From assembly GCF_001625215.2 (NCBI RefSeq), contig NC_030387.2, positions 1,578,501-1,642,500 on the forward strand: a stretch of 64,000 nt of DNA, in the 5' to 3' direction. This document shows positions 38,166-48,130 of this stretch, piece by piece. The first letter of the stretch is position 1. The number at the start of each line of letters is the position of its first letter. The translations under genes and the position numbers were made by a program. The notes beneath the pieces are model-generated. The model did no database searches, was not told the DNA's origin, and saw only the letters and a list, made by a program, of their open reading frames with translations. Origin of the DNA: Daucus carota subsp. sativus (Eukaryota > Streptophyta > Magnoliopsida > Apiales > Apiaceae).

Positions 38166-40270
38166 ATGCTCAAAATGTCAGCATTCGAGTAAGTTATAAT
38201 AATTTTTAATTTCACTTTACTGTTTCAATAAATACTTAACCACATCATCTCTGATACTATCTAATAATTTTTATAATTTGTTGATGTTGTGTATGTAATT
38301 TAGTGAAGAGCTTTATCAGCTAGAGCTCGTTGACAACTGTAAGTAATCATATATTCGTCTCTGATTTTGTGTATTATGCTTTTACTAAATAATTTTGTGT
38401 GTGATTATATGTATAAGCTTGATGATAAGCTGTATTTCAGGCTAGGTTTTGTATTCAGATTGAGTTTGTTCTTAACTTGTTTAATCAAGATGTGTAGTTG
38501 ATTAGATGTTGATGTGCTTGAGATTTCGTTCCAAACTTCGTATTAATGTTTTTTGTTAATGATTTTGCGTTGAAATTGTGTGTTCGTGTGTTTAAAGAGA
38601 AACAGTCCGTCAAAGATTTGTTAAATTCCAGAGATATTCTTCATAAATTTATGTTACTGTGTTGTTCAGATTTATTTTAACTGTTTTCGTGATTATTCTT
38701 CAGATTTATGTTACCGTGTTCTTCAGGCTTTGTATTCTGATTGAGTGTTGATTTGACTTGTTTGTTAAAGATGTGTAGTTGATTAGATATTGTTGTGCTC
38801 CAGATTATTGTTTCGAACTTCATACTAATTTTTTTGATGATTTTGCGTTGTTTGGAATATTGCGGTTGAAATTGAGTATTTGTGTGTTTAGAGAGACAGA
38901 GATTGGTTGAATTCATGAGATATTCTTCAGAAATTTATGTTACTGTGTTGTTCGAATTTGTTTTAACTTTCCTGATGATTATTCTACTTTCTATTGGAAA
39001 GTTTTTGTTTGAAATTTTGTGTGTGTGTGAGAGAGAGAGATTTGTTGAACTTCTCTGTTATTCTTCTGGATTTGAGTACCGAGTCAATTAATCATTGACC
39101 AAAACTGGATACGTTTTTAATTTTTTGATAATTCTAGCACTAAAGTGTACACTTAAGTTCGGAATTCACTGATCTAGTAATGTTTATGTGTGAGGAGAGA
39201 GAGGGGGGGGGGGAGCGATCCGTTGATCTGCTGTGTTAATATCTGAAGTTTAGGTGGTTGTTGTGTTGATCATTTATTGATCAAATTCGTTTTGATGAGA
39301 AGTGCAACAAATTTGATGTTCTTACAGATTCTTATTCAGACTTTTGTTTCCTAATTGTGTATTTTTACAGATAGTGCTACTATTTATTGATATCTGAAGA
39401 TTATGTATGCCTAGATTTGAGAAGCGCTAGCTACTTGTACAACTCTGATTATTTCTGCTATCGATTCTGAATATGGTCTGCCAATCTTTGCCATTTTCAT
39501 ATTATCATTATTCTAATAGTTCGCAAACTTGAGGACAACTGCATTCAGTTTGATTTTAACTTTTGGATCGGAGTTTATGAAAATTAACTTCAGTACTCAA
39601 TTTGTTATGGAAACATTCCTCTTAGTTTACAGTTCAATGTCAACTTTACATTAGAATGTTTCCAATATGCATAGGATTTTTATCTTCCTCTTCGGTGTTT
39701 GGATTTCAGATATTAAGTACATGTTGTCTGTGCAAGTACATGTTGTCTATGACAAGTGCTAATTTCATAGTTAGTTTTTGAACTGAAAGTTTTTCGGCAC
39801 ATTGTGCTCTTTCTTTTTATTTTTTTTTCTGTTTTAGCTAAGCATTTTTTTTGTTTTTGTAGTGACTAAACATGGAATTGATGCTGAGGATGTCAAGAAG
39901 CTTCAGGATGCAGGGATCTATACCTGCTCTTGCCTCATGACCCATTGGGAAAAGGTTTAAATGAGAATTTTGGGATCAGAACTTCATTCTCTTTAAATTT
40001 TTATAATCCCACTAATTGTTGTAATACAATCTTCCAGGAATTGACTGCGATCACAGGATTCTCTAAGACAAAAGCTGAAAAAATCTATGTAGCTGCTGAG
40101 AAGAAGATACTGGTTAGAGATTTAAATATCTAGTTGTCATTATATTAATTGCATATTTCTTGTTTCATATATCCTGATTACTATCATTTCACATTTGATT
40201 TTTACTGTACTACTTTGTATATTTGATCCAGATGACACCGGTGACCACATCCTTATGTCCGGGAACTTAA
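38166..40270 (+). CDS. DMC1/RAD51-like N-terminal domain only
   Basis: Exons 38166-38188, 38304-38338, 39863-39954, 40038-40112 and 40232-40270, all GT..AG with matching phases, give 87 aa. The core (LTKHGIDAEDVKKLQDAGIY, then ITGFSKTKAEKIYVAAEKKI) matches the helix-hairpin-helix DNA-binding N-terminus of DMC1/RAD51 recombinases. The RecA-fold ATPase core, with Walker A and B motifs, is absent: the last exon encodes about 12 unrelated residues and a stop. Full proteins are about 340 aa. This is either a truncated gene copy or a small protein keeping only the HhH module. The reading frame and splice sites are intact, so decay is not evident. The last exon is the least certain part. Confidence 0.6.
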
Positions 40271-40549
40271 TTCTCCATCGGATGTGTTAAGTGATGTCAA
40301 CTGGTCAACATAGCTGCAGCATGCATATTACCGATTCACTGATGATTTTAGTAACTCTAGAAATTTACATGCATATTACCGAATCACTGATGATTTCAGT
40401 AACTCTAGAAACATAATAGTTATAAAGCATGTAAAGATTTATTATTGTATACATTATAATAGCATTATAAAATTATAGATTTACAGATCTTTTGATAATA
40501 ATAAAACGTTATATGATAATGGTTATATGGAGAATGTTATGGTGACGAT

Positions 40550-41640
40550 CAGGGGTGTAACCAGCCCAAGGCTGGGGTGGGCTGTAGCCCAGCCCAAAAA
40601 AAAAATTTATAAAATATTTATATGTATCTTCCGGCCCAACAGAATTTCAGCCCGGTCAGTAAAAAAAACAAAACCTAATTATACTATACATCTCCAATAT
40701 CTAAACTGGCGTATACACACTCAAACACTCAGTGCTCTTGTCTTGCGTCTTGCCTCTGCTTCCCATCCTGCTGCTCCGCCGCCGCTCCGCTGCCTGGCTT
40801 CGCCGCTGCACACCTCCACCGCCCTGCGCCCCTGCTCCAGCCTCCAAGTCCTGGCGCTTGCTGACTTGCTCTGCATTCCGAAATGTAATGGCTATTTCTC
40901 AATAATTTGATTTTTATAATTTTTATGTATATGAAATTGCAACCACGAGCCTATAGAAGTAGAAATCATTCAATGTGCAGCAGCACAGGTTTTAGGTTTA
41001 ATTTTCATACGAAATTCTCAGTGAATTAGCTAAATTTAAAAGTTTAAAGGGTTTTATGTTTTATGCTTTCTAATTATACTATATTGTATAATTTATATAG
41101 AAGTCATCGATTGTATAGTTTAAATAATTTGTCAGATGAATTTATTTTGTGATCCCAATTTTAGGCAGTTCAATTTGAAACACAGAGCAACCTTTAGATA
41201 ATTCAGCTTATTTGTAATTAATTGGACGATGTGGATGATTTTGATTGTTTGTTGATTGCTGGTTTTCTGTGTTTGTTTTAGCAAGCATATTACTTTCAGA
41301 GCTTACATTCATTGCTTGTTTAATTTATTGCAGGAGTCAGGATCGAAAGAAAAAAAAAACATTGTTTTTGTTTTTTAAGTCAAAGAATGATCAGGCTCAG
41401 CCAAGTCATGTTACTCCGGATACACCTACATCATCAAGAAATGAGCAAGAAACAAGTAATGTTGCAAGTAATAATCAAACAACTTATGTTCACACTCCGG
41501 ATACTCAACAAATTGAAGTGGATATTACATCTCTTGAACGAGATCCGGGATTACGTCTCCCGATTCGAGCCTGCAAATCTACCATTCGAAGCCCTAATTC
41601 GTGAATCTAACCAATAGCCTGTGTTTCTCCAATTAGTCCA
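40550..41640 (+). pseudogene. Decayed hAT transposon, transposase N-terminus
   Basis: It begins with CAGGGGTGTAACCAGCCC, a hAT-type terminus, followed by a GGCTGGGGTGGGCTGTAGCCC palindrome-like stretch. After a probable intron (acceptor TTGCAG near 41334) an open frame to about 41601 contains FFKSKNDQAQPS and, further on, LERDPGLRLPI. These resemble the start of plant hAT transposases of the TTF/ZMYM1-like group (FFK-rich start, then DPG-R-PI). The frame ends soon after; no catalytic or dimerisation region and no matching right terminus are visible. Confidence 0.5.
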
Positions 41641-41861
41641 TTCACCAGCCAGAAGTTTAGCAGTTAGCACTGAGCAGGAATGCAGTATACAAGAGTGGAG
41701 TATGTGATTCTGTGAAGCAATGATAAACAAGTTTAGACTTGTAAACTTGTTGTTTTGGTTTTTAAAGCCGGTATGTATTTGAATTTTCTAATTCACTAAT
41801 CGTATTCATGAACTGCAAACTTATTATTTATGTGTTTGTTTATTCAGAAGATTGCAAATTT

Positions 41862-42034
41862 CGGTTTTAATTTTCGATTTTCGGTAATAACCGAAATATC
41901 AATTTCGTTCGGTTTGAAAACCGAATTAATTTTGCTTCGGTTTTCGGTAGCATTTTTTCTGCTATTTCGGTTTCGGTTAACCGAATTTAAATTCGGTTCG
42001 GTTTTTACCGAATGCTCAACCCTAGTATTTGGTA
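41862..42034. mobile_element. Right end of an AACCGAA-type hAT MITE
   Basis: Dense CGGTTTT/AACCGAA motifs end in GCTCAACCCTAG. Reverse-complemented, this is the CTAGGG-TGAGCA terminus also seen at 13345-14064. No left terminus is evident, so the copy appears truncated or merged with the preceding relic. Confidence 0.5.
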
Positions 42035-42369
42035 AAATTAATTTTCTTTTATTTCACTTAAATGCAAAAGTTGTTAGGGGGTTCCTCCGCCTCTCCTGTT
42101 TTTGAAAGTCGACTCCGGTAATTAGGGTTCTAGCCACCCCTTCTCCATCTTCTATATCTTCATCCCTTCACCGATTAAATCATTTTCGCTCTCCCGTATT
42201 TCAGTTTTCCAATAAACCAAGATCTGTGAGATCTTGTTGAGTATCTTGTTATCAAGATTGTTTGTCGTGCCCATATTTTTGGGATGTTAGTATGTCATGT
42301 TTTGAGTTTTGTGTGTGTTTTCGTATCATTGTCGAAGATTTCTCTAAAAAGGATTCATACGGTATTTTG

Positions 42370-42690
42370 GATGATTTATAAGACTCGCATCGATTCTAGA
42401 ACGGCGGTGGATATCGCAGGAGCTAACCTTTCACAACAAAAGGTTGTTTATAATTTAGGAGCATTTGTTGCTCCAATATCAGTTGATATAACTGATAGTT
42501 CTGTACGTTGAGTTACAGATGATGCTTATGTGAAGGTCAATTGTGATGCTACCTGATGTAGGTTGGATTGTTCGATATGTCATTGTAATACCTTTTAAAT
42601 CAAAGAATTTGAATATTCTATGTATTAAGCGATCTGAAAATAAAACGACTATTTATGTTAATAAAATTATTTGTTTGTCAAAAAAAATTT
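42370..42690 (+). pseudogene. Possible LINE 3' end remnant
   Basis: A short stretch reading VKVNCDAT near 42533-42556 resembles the RNase H start of plant LINEs. The segment ends TTGTTTGTCAAAAAAAA near 42670-42687, as plant LINE tails often do. Frames are interrupted. This is a weak call from short matches. Confidence 0.25.
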
Positions 42691-43027
42691 TAATTTTATT
42701 TCCATATCTCATATTGTATGCATGAGATTCTTGGAATTGAAAATGACAATTAATATGAATGCTGGTATTTTAATGATCAATTATAAAATAGTGCAAGTAT
42801 ATAAGAAAGACGGAAAATATATGGTACTGCTTTATCCTCATTTTGACCCATCTGCAAGATTATATATAATTACCCCATGTTAAAGGTAGAACTACCACTA
42901 ATACTGGGATATATTTTCATTCATTTACCTACCAATGATTAAGCTTTGCGAAAGTTCAACCATCAATATTAAATTTTCACTGCCACCAACAACATTATAT
43001 ACTCCATCCATTTCTTTTCGGTTTTTC

Positions 43028-43200
43028 TATGATGTGCTCATGTACACATGTTAAGTACTAAAATTTATAAGTGAAGGTGATTTTGACGGGCTCTTATTTC
43101 TTCGTAATGGTGAAACCCTTGCAGATTCACCACCACACCAATCAAAATCCACCAAACTTATAGAATTTGGTGTTTAGCATGTGCGGCACACACTAGACAC
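43028..43200. repeat. TGTGCTCATG-family repeat, copy 1
   Basis: It starts near ATGATGTGCTCATGTACACA and ends near ACACACTAGACACACC. A related segment occurs at 53512-53690 with similar start and end motifs. Probably a MITE family; termini were not resolved. Confidence 0.4.
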
Positions 43201-43922
43201 ACCCATTCCTTTTTACTGATCATTGTAATCTTCTCCGGCAGTTCCTTTTTCTTAGACGTTTTTTTGCTTCCAAAGTCCATTTAATAACCTACTTTCCACC
43301 AAATGCCCCTATTTAATAACTGAGATAAGGGCATAATAGTAAAAAAGGAGACCATATTAAATGTGTCGCAGTGTGTTTATGACACCTTGGTATGTCGAAT
43401 TTTTTCTAAAACGTCTAGCAAATAGGAATGATGCATAAAAATAAGCACCAACTCTCATGAAAATGGCTTCATTTGATTGGTGGAATTGGTGTAAATGCAG
43501 AGGGGCCATCAACATTTATCATCCATCCACCAATCAAAAGTTAGTATTTTCATGGGAGTTAGTGACTATTGTGTGCTCATGGGCACACTATAGAAAATTC
43601 GTTACATTTACTTGTAAACTTATCTTAGAAAACAAGTTCATTTCCTTTTCAACAAACTAATTTATTACTCCGACAAGATGAAATTCTACTCTCTAGTGTG
43701 GCTGAGATGAAGAGTTTAATTATTTTAAGTATTTTAAAGCAACAATACATTCATACTATAAACATTAAATTACCAAGCTTTGTTCAAAGCCCCCAATATT
43801 GCATCTTCCTTGGCGTCTTAAAGACATGATTGGCCTCCCTATTGTTGGAAGGACGGTAACTATCTGGCACAATTGCAAAATTAAATTTGTTCAGAAATGA
43901 CATATATAAACATCACAATAAA

Positions 43923-45214
43923 GGGTCCTGTTCCTTGGCGAATGGTTGTTAGGAGACAATTATATAACAAACAGTTTGTCCACCGTTGGATGAATTATTG
44001 GAAGGCAAGGAATAAAAATTGGCAAATGGTTGTTAGGAGACAATTATATAACTAACAGTTTGTCCACCGTTGGATGAATTATTGGAAGGCAAGGAATAAA
44101 AAATGTGAATCACCTATCCACTACTAATTTTTACGGAACGTAGAACTCAGTTGATAGACTCCGCTCTAAATTTTAGCGTGACAGATCATTCATCAGGCGA
44201 CCTAATGTTATAGATAAACAAAAACATGTTTATAAAACAATACACAACTTATCAGTGAGAATTAGTTATAAATAAACAAATTTAAAATTTTGTACTAAAC
44301 AATTAATTACAATACATAAATTTTAACAAATTTTAAAAATATCATTCCAAAAAATTAAAGTAACATAAAAAATAATAAATTAAAATAATATATAATTAAT
44401 ATCAAATTATTGACATATAAAAAATAGCTAAATGTCTTATAAGAAAAAAAAATAAGACATAAATCTCATTAAAAATTTGTAAAGAATAAAAAAAATATGT
44501 AATTAAGAATCACCCAAAAAAATATTAAAAAGCTTGGAACGTAGACATAAATCTCACTAAAATTTTCTATTTTTATGTTTAAGGTGTGAAATTGTATTTC
44601 AACTCTGTAACATATAAAATTTATATTTTTATATAAAATTTTATCTATTGTAAATTAATATTTGAGTGGTATGAATCTGAATAGTTATAAAGTTGTATAT
44701 TTATTTATTTCAATATATCTTAGTTAAATTTGTCTACGTTCCGAGCTTTTTATTTTTTTTGGATAATTCATAATAACATTTTTTTTTCTTTATTTTTCAC
44801 AAATTTTTAATGATATTTATGTCTTATTTTTTTCTTATAAGCCATTTAGCTATTTTTTATATGTAAATAATTTGATATCAATTATATATTATCTTAATTT
44901 ATTATTTTCTATGCTACTTTAATTTTTTGGAATGATATTTTTAAAATTTATGTATTGCAATTATTTGTTTAGTACAGAATTTTAAATTTGTTTATTTATA
45001 ACTAATTCTCACGCGGATAAGTTGTGTATTGTTTTATAAACAACTCTAAGTTGTGTATTGTTTTATAAACAACTCCTAAAATTAGTAGCGGATAGGTTAG
45101 TAGCGGATAGGTGATTCATATTTTTTAATCCTGGCCCTTCAATAATTCTAACTGTGGACAAACTGTTTGTTATATAATTGCCTCCTAACAACCAGTTCCT
45201 AAGGAACAAGACCC
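43923..45214. mobile_element. Large foldback (Mutator-like) element
   Basis: The left arm (from GGGTCCTGTTCCTTGG) and the reverse complement of the right arm (from GGGTCTTGTTCCTTAG) match over most of their length, roughly 500-600 bp per arm, including CAATTATATAACAAACAG and ATATCATTCCAAAAAATTAA. Nine-base flanks CACAATAAA (43914-43922) and AACAATAAA (45215-45223) differ at one position, which fits a Mutator-type target duplication. The left arm holds an internal tandem duplication of about 83 bp (from about 43938 and 44021). No coding content. Confidence 0.8.
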
Positions 45215-45519
45215 AACAATAAATTATTAAATCAAGCTATACTTGAACAACAAGCTTCATTGGCAATGGCATAGTTTAAGATCTTATTACACTATTCTGA
45301 GTACTTGGTTCATATTACTAGCAATATGGCTGTACAGGTCAAAAATAAAAAATGCAACTCAGTTAGGAAACGAAACTGATCTCCTGATGATAAAATTCTC
45401 AAAATCTTCCTCAACTTATTTTCTTCCTTTAATTCTCCAACTTGATGATGAATTGATATTATAAAACTACACATTTATGAACAACAGATATATTTTATGT
45501 AAAGACAATACAGGAACAT

Positions 45520-46455
45520 ACTGGATGTCGATCAAGTATTGACATGAGAGATGAATGTTCCAGGTATCGCTCTCTGCAGCTTGCTTTAAATTTGCTGCAA
45601 ACCTGTTCAACCTATCCTGCAAATTTTTGTTAATGTGCTTGATTGGGGTCTGGTCCATCGAGTACCAAATTGGCTTCTAAATTGTGCATCTTCTGTTGCT
45701 TCTTTTTGCAAAAGCTCCTCTGTTTGAACTAGCAATTCTTGGTTTACCCCTCTCAGATCTCTAAGCTGCTGGAGCTCAGCTTCTAAACCAGCAGGGCCAC
45801 CGCAAATTTCCACTGCATCCACATCTTCTTTAAGAGCAGTTGGCAGAGCAGAATGCCCTTCTAATGCCAAAATCGACTCAGGTAAGTCCATTTCCTTAAG
45901 TCTAACACGAGTAAGCACACTGCCCTGCTGTAGAATTTAAGCTTGTGTTCGGATGACATCATCAACCATTTCCGTGTACCTGGAAAGAGCTTTCGCACTG
46001 CTGTCAGGAACAAGACTAGCAAACATCTTTTCCTTGCTTGCATCAAACACCTCAGTCATTGGCATAGACTTGACCATTTGAAATGCAGGAAGTAATTGTA
46101 AAGAACTAGCTGGTGGAACCCTCATAAGGTAGACTCTGTCATTCTCCTTCACAGCCCTTTCAAGATTGCGATTCAGATTGCCTTCTAAAATAGTATATGC
46201 ATCTATTAGCTGCTGAGCAGCCCCCTTTGGAGATGATTTTCTTGCCTCAGACAAATCATTGATCCCACTCTTCAACCGGGAAATTTCCTCACCGATCTCT
46301 TCTTTCTCATGAAGCTCCAAACCATACCTATAGCAAGCCTCAGCATAAAACAAAGCTTCCTTTAACTGGACATGTGAATGCCAAGCTTTTTCAAAATGCT
46401 GGCTAAGAGGTGCAACTTTTAATGCAGCCAACGCTTCCTCATAGAAGATTACAAC
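45520..46455 (-). pseudogene. ALIX/BRO1-like pseudogene fragment
   Basis: The minus strand encodes a stretch of a plant ALIX/BRO1 protein (an ESCRT-associated endosomal sorting factor), from VVIFYEEALAALKVAPLSQ through the end of the Bro1 region into the V domain (TEMVDDVIRTQA, then RVRLKEMDLPESILALEG, then FGTRWTRPQSST). Lesions: an in-frame TAA at 45937-45939; a one-base loss near 45630 that shifts the frame before NLQDRLNRFAANLKQAAES; and a further shift near 45560. The segment is bounded by an acceptor-like TATAG (46456) and a donor-like GTATGT (45519). It therefore looks like one genomic exon with intron edges, not a retrocopy. N- and C-terminal parts of the gene are missing. Confidence 0.8.
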
Positions 46456-46482
46456 CTATAATCGCATTGCTTTTAATAAGTG

Positions 46483-46636
46483 TGAACTGATGAAGGCGCA
46501 GGTGAAGAACCGTCCATTACACCTCCACTCGAAGAGTGCCCTTTTGCCATCGATTAACTGCCATCCTTACTAGCATTCAAGCATGAGTATGAGTCATTAT
46601 CTTAAAGGGCTTTGATAGAACTACAGTGTCCTCTTG
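46483..46636 (-). pseudogene. Duplicated fragment of HUA2-like exon 3
   Basis: This segment aligns with 31296-31446 inside the large exon of the HUA2-like gene in the same orientation. It shares TGAACTGATGAAGGCG, AGGTGAAGAACCGTCC, CGAAGAGTGCCCTTTTGCC and GGGCTTTGA...GAACTACAGTGTCCTC. By eye, identity is roughly 80-85% with small indels. It has no open frame of its own. It abuts the ALIX fragment on one side and the stop codon of the PPR gene on the other. Confidence 0.85.
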
Positions 46637-48070
46637 TCAAGCCAAGCTCATTCCAGGAGCTTTTAAAGCATTACTCTTTTCCATTACTCCCCTCACTCTC
46701 TCTGAATCTGTATACCTACCAACATCAACAAATATGTTTGACAAAAGCACGTAGTCACCAGCATACCCCCTCTCCATCTCCATAATCTTTCTCGTAACTC
46801 TCTCTCCCATATGAGCATCACCATAAAAGCTACAAGCACCAAGCAGAGTTCTCCAAATAACAACAGTGACCATTTTAGTTGGAATATCATTAGCCATCTT
46901 CTCTGCTTCGTCAAGCCTCCCTGCTCTTCCTAGCATGTCAACAAGACACCCATAATGCTTCACATCCGGCACTATGCCACATTCATATACCATCTTTTTA
47001 AAGAAATGCAGCCCTTCATCAACTAAACCTCCATGACTACAAGCATTAATTATACACAAGAATGTTACTCGATTAGGCTCAAAACCCATGCTCTGCATTT
47101 TTTTAAAGTTCTCAACAGCTTCTTTCACCATCCCATACGCTGCACAACAAGCTATAATCGACGTCCAAGAAACCACATTCTTCCTTTCCTCAGAAATACA
47201 CTCAAAAACTCTAAAAGCACCCTCCACACTACCACATTTTGCATAAACATCAATAAGCGAATTAGAAACCCTAATATCACCCACACAAAACCCACTTTTC
47301 TCTACATAACCATGAACACACCGACAAAGTTCAAGCCACCGTACACTCCAAACAGAAGGAAAAACTGCCAGCATTGTCAACTCACTCGTCCTAACACCCT
47401 CATCCACCATCCTCCTAAACATACCCAACGCCTCCCTAGCCCGGTTCACCCGAGTATACCCATCAATCACACAAGTCCAAGAAACCACATTCTTCCCCGG
47501 CATCAACTCAAACACTTCCCTAGCCTTATCCACACCACCCCACTTCGCAAACCCAGTAATCAAAACATTCCAACTCACACTATTCCTCAGCGGCATTTCA
47601 TCAAACACCTTCCGCGCATCACCCAACCACCCACACTCCCCGTACATATTCATCAACGCAGTCTGCACATAAACATGAACCCCGAACCCACACTTCGTAA
47701 TCACACAATGCAGCTCCGACCCACTTGTCCAATCCTTCAAATTCGCCGTGGATTTCACGATAAAAGAGAGCGCGAAGCTGTCGAAAGAGAAGGGATTTTC
47801 TCGACTCCTGAGGTGTTTGAAGAATGAGAGAGCCAGTTGCGGAGAGTCGCTGAGCGCGTAGTGGCGGAGAAGAGTGTTGATGAGTTTGTGTGAGTGTGAT
47901 TTTGAAGTGAGTGTTTGGGCGTGGATTTGTTGGATCACTCGGTGATTGTAGTGGTTGAGTAATAAGGAGATCAAGTAGTTGCAGTGAGGTCTGTGTTGTT
48001 TCGAAGTTCTCATGGTTAGAGCGCGCTCAAAATGTAACAACTGACGTTGTTTTATACGTATCGATCCCAT
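46637..48070 (-). CDS. E-class pentatricopeptide repeat (PPR) protein
   Basis: Intronless gene, 477 aa from the ATG at 48070 (MGSIRIKQ). The frame is open 20 codons further upstream, but that part is a T-rich low-complexity run; a later ATG at 48013 (MRTSKQ) is also possible. PPR motifs are clear: NVLITGFAKWGGVDKAREVF, VVSWTCVIDGYTRVNRAREA, NSLIDVYAKCGSVEGAFRVF, YGCLVDMLGRAGRLDEAEKM, then an E-type end (YVLLSNIFVDVGRYTDSERV). Such proteins bind organelle RNAs and act in editing, splicing or stability, usually in mitochondria or plastids. No DYW domain is present. The stop codon sits at the breakpoint with the HUA2-like fragment, so the C-terminus may have been altered. Confidence 0.88.
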   Translation of the reverse strand: MGSIRIKQRQLLHFERALTMRTSKQHRPHCNYLISLLLNHYNHRVIQQIHAQTLTSKSHSHKLINTLLRHYALSDSPQLALSFFKHLRSRENPFSFDSFALSFIVKSTANLKDWTSGSELHCVITKCGFGVHVYVQTALMNMYGECGWLGDARKVFDEMPLRNSVSWNVLITGFAKWGGVDKAREVFELMPGKNVVSWTCVIDGYTRVNRAREALGMFRRMVDEGVRTSELTMLAVFPSVWSVRWLELCRCVHGYVEKSGFCVGDIRVSNSLIDVYAKCGSVEGAFRVFECISEERKNVVSWTSIIACCAAYGMVKEAVENFKKMQSMGFEPNRVTFLCIINACSHGGLVDEGLHFFKKMVYECGIVPDVKHYGCLVDMLGRAGRLDEAEKMANDIPTKMVTVVIWRTLLGACSFYGDAHMGERVTRKIMEMERGYAGDYVLLSNIFVDVGRYTDSERVRGVMEKSNALKAPGMSLA

Positions 48071-48130
48071 TGTTTTAAAAGTTGTATTAATCACCTTTTC
48101 AAAAAAAAAAAAAAAAGTTGTATTAATCAC

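Noticed and set aside
41387..41617. 76-aa frame overlapping the hAT remnant
   Set aside because: Alternate frame of the segment that encodes the transposase-like FFKSK...DPGLRLPI stretch.
47033..47827. 264-aa open frame on the + strand
   Set aside because: It is exactly antisense to the PPR gene and has low-complexity Thr/Pro/His composition; it is a shadow frame.
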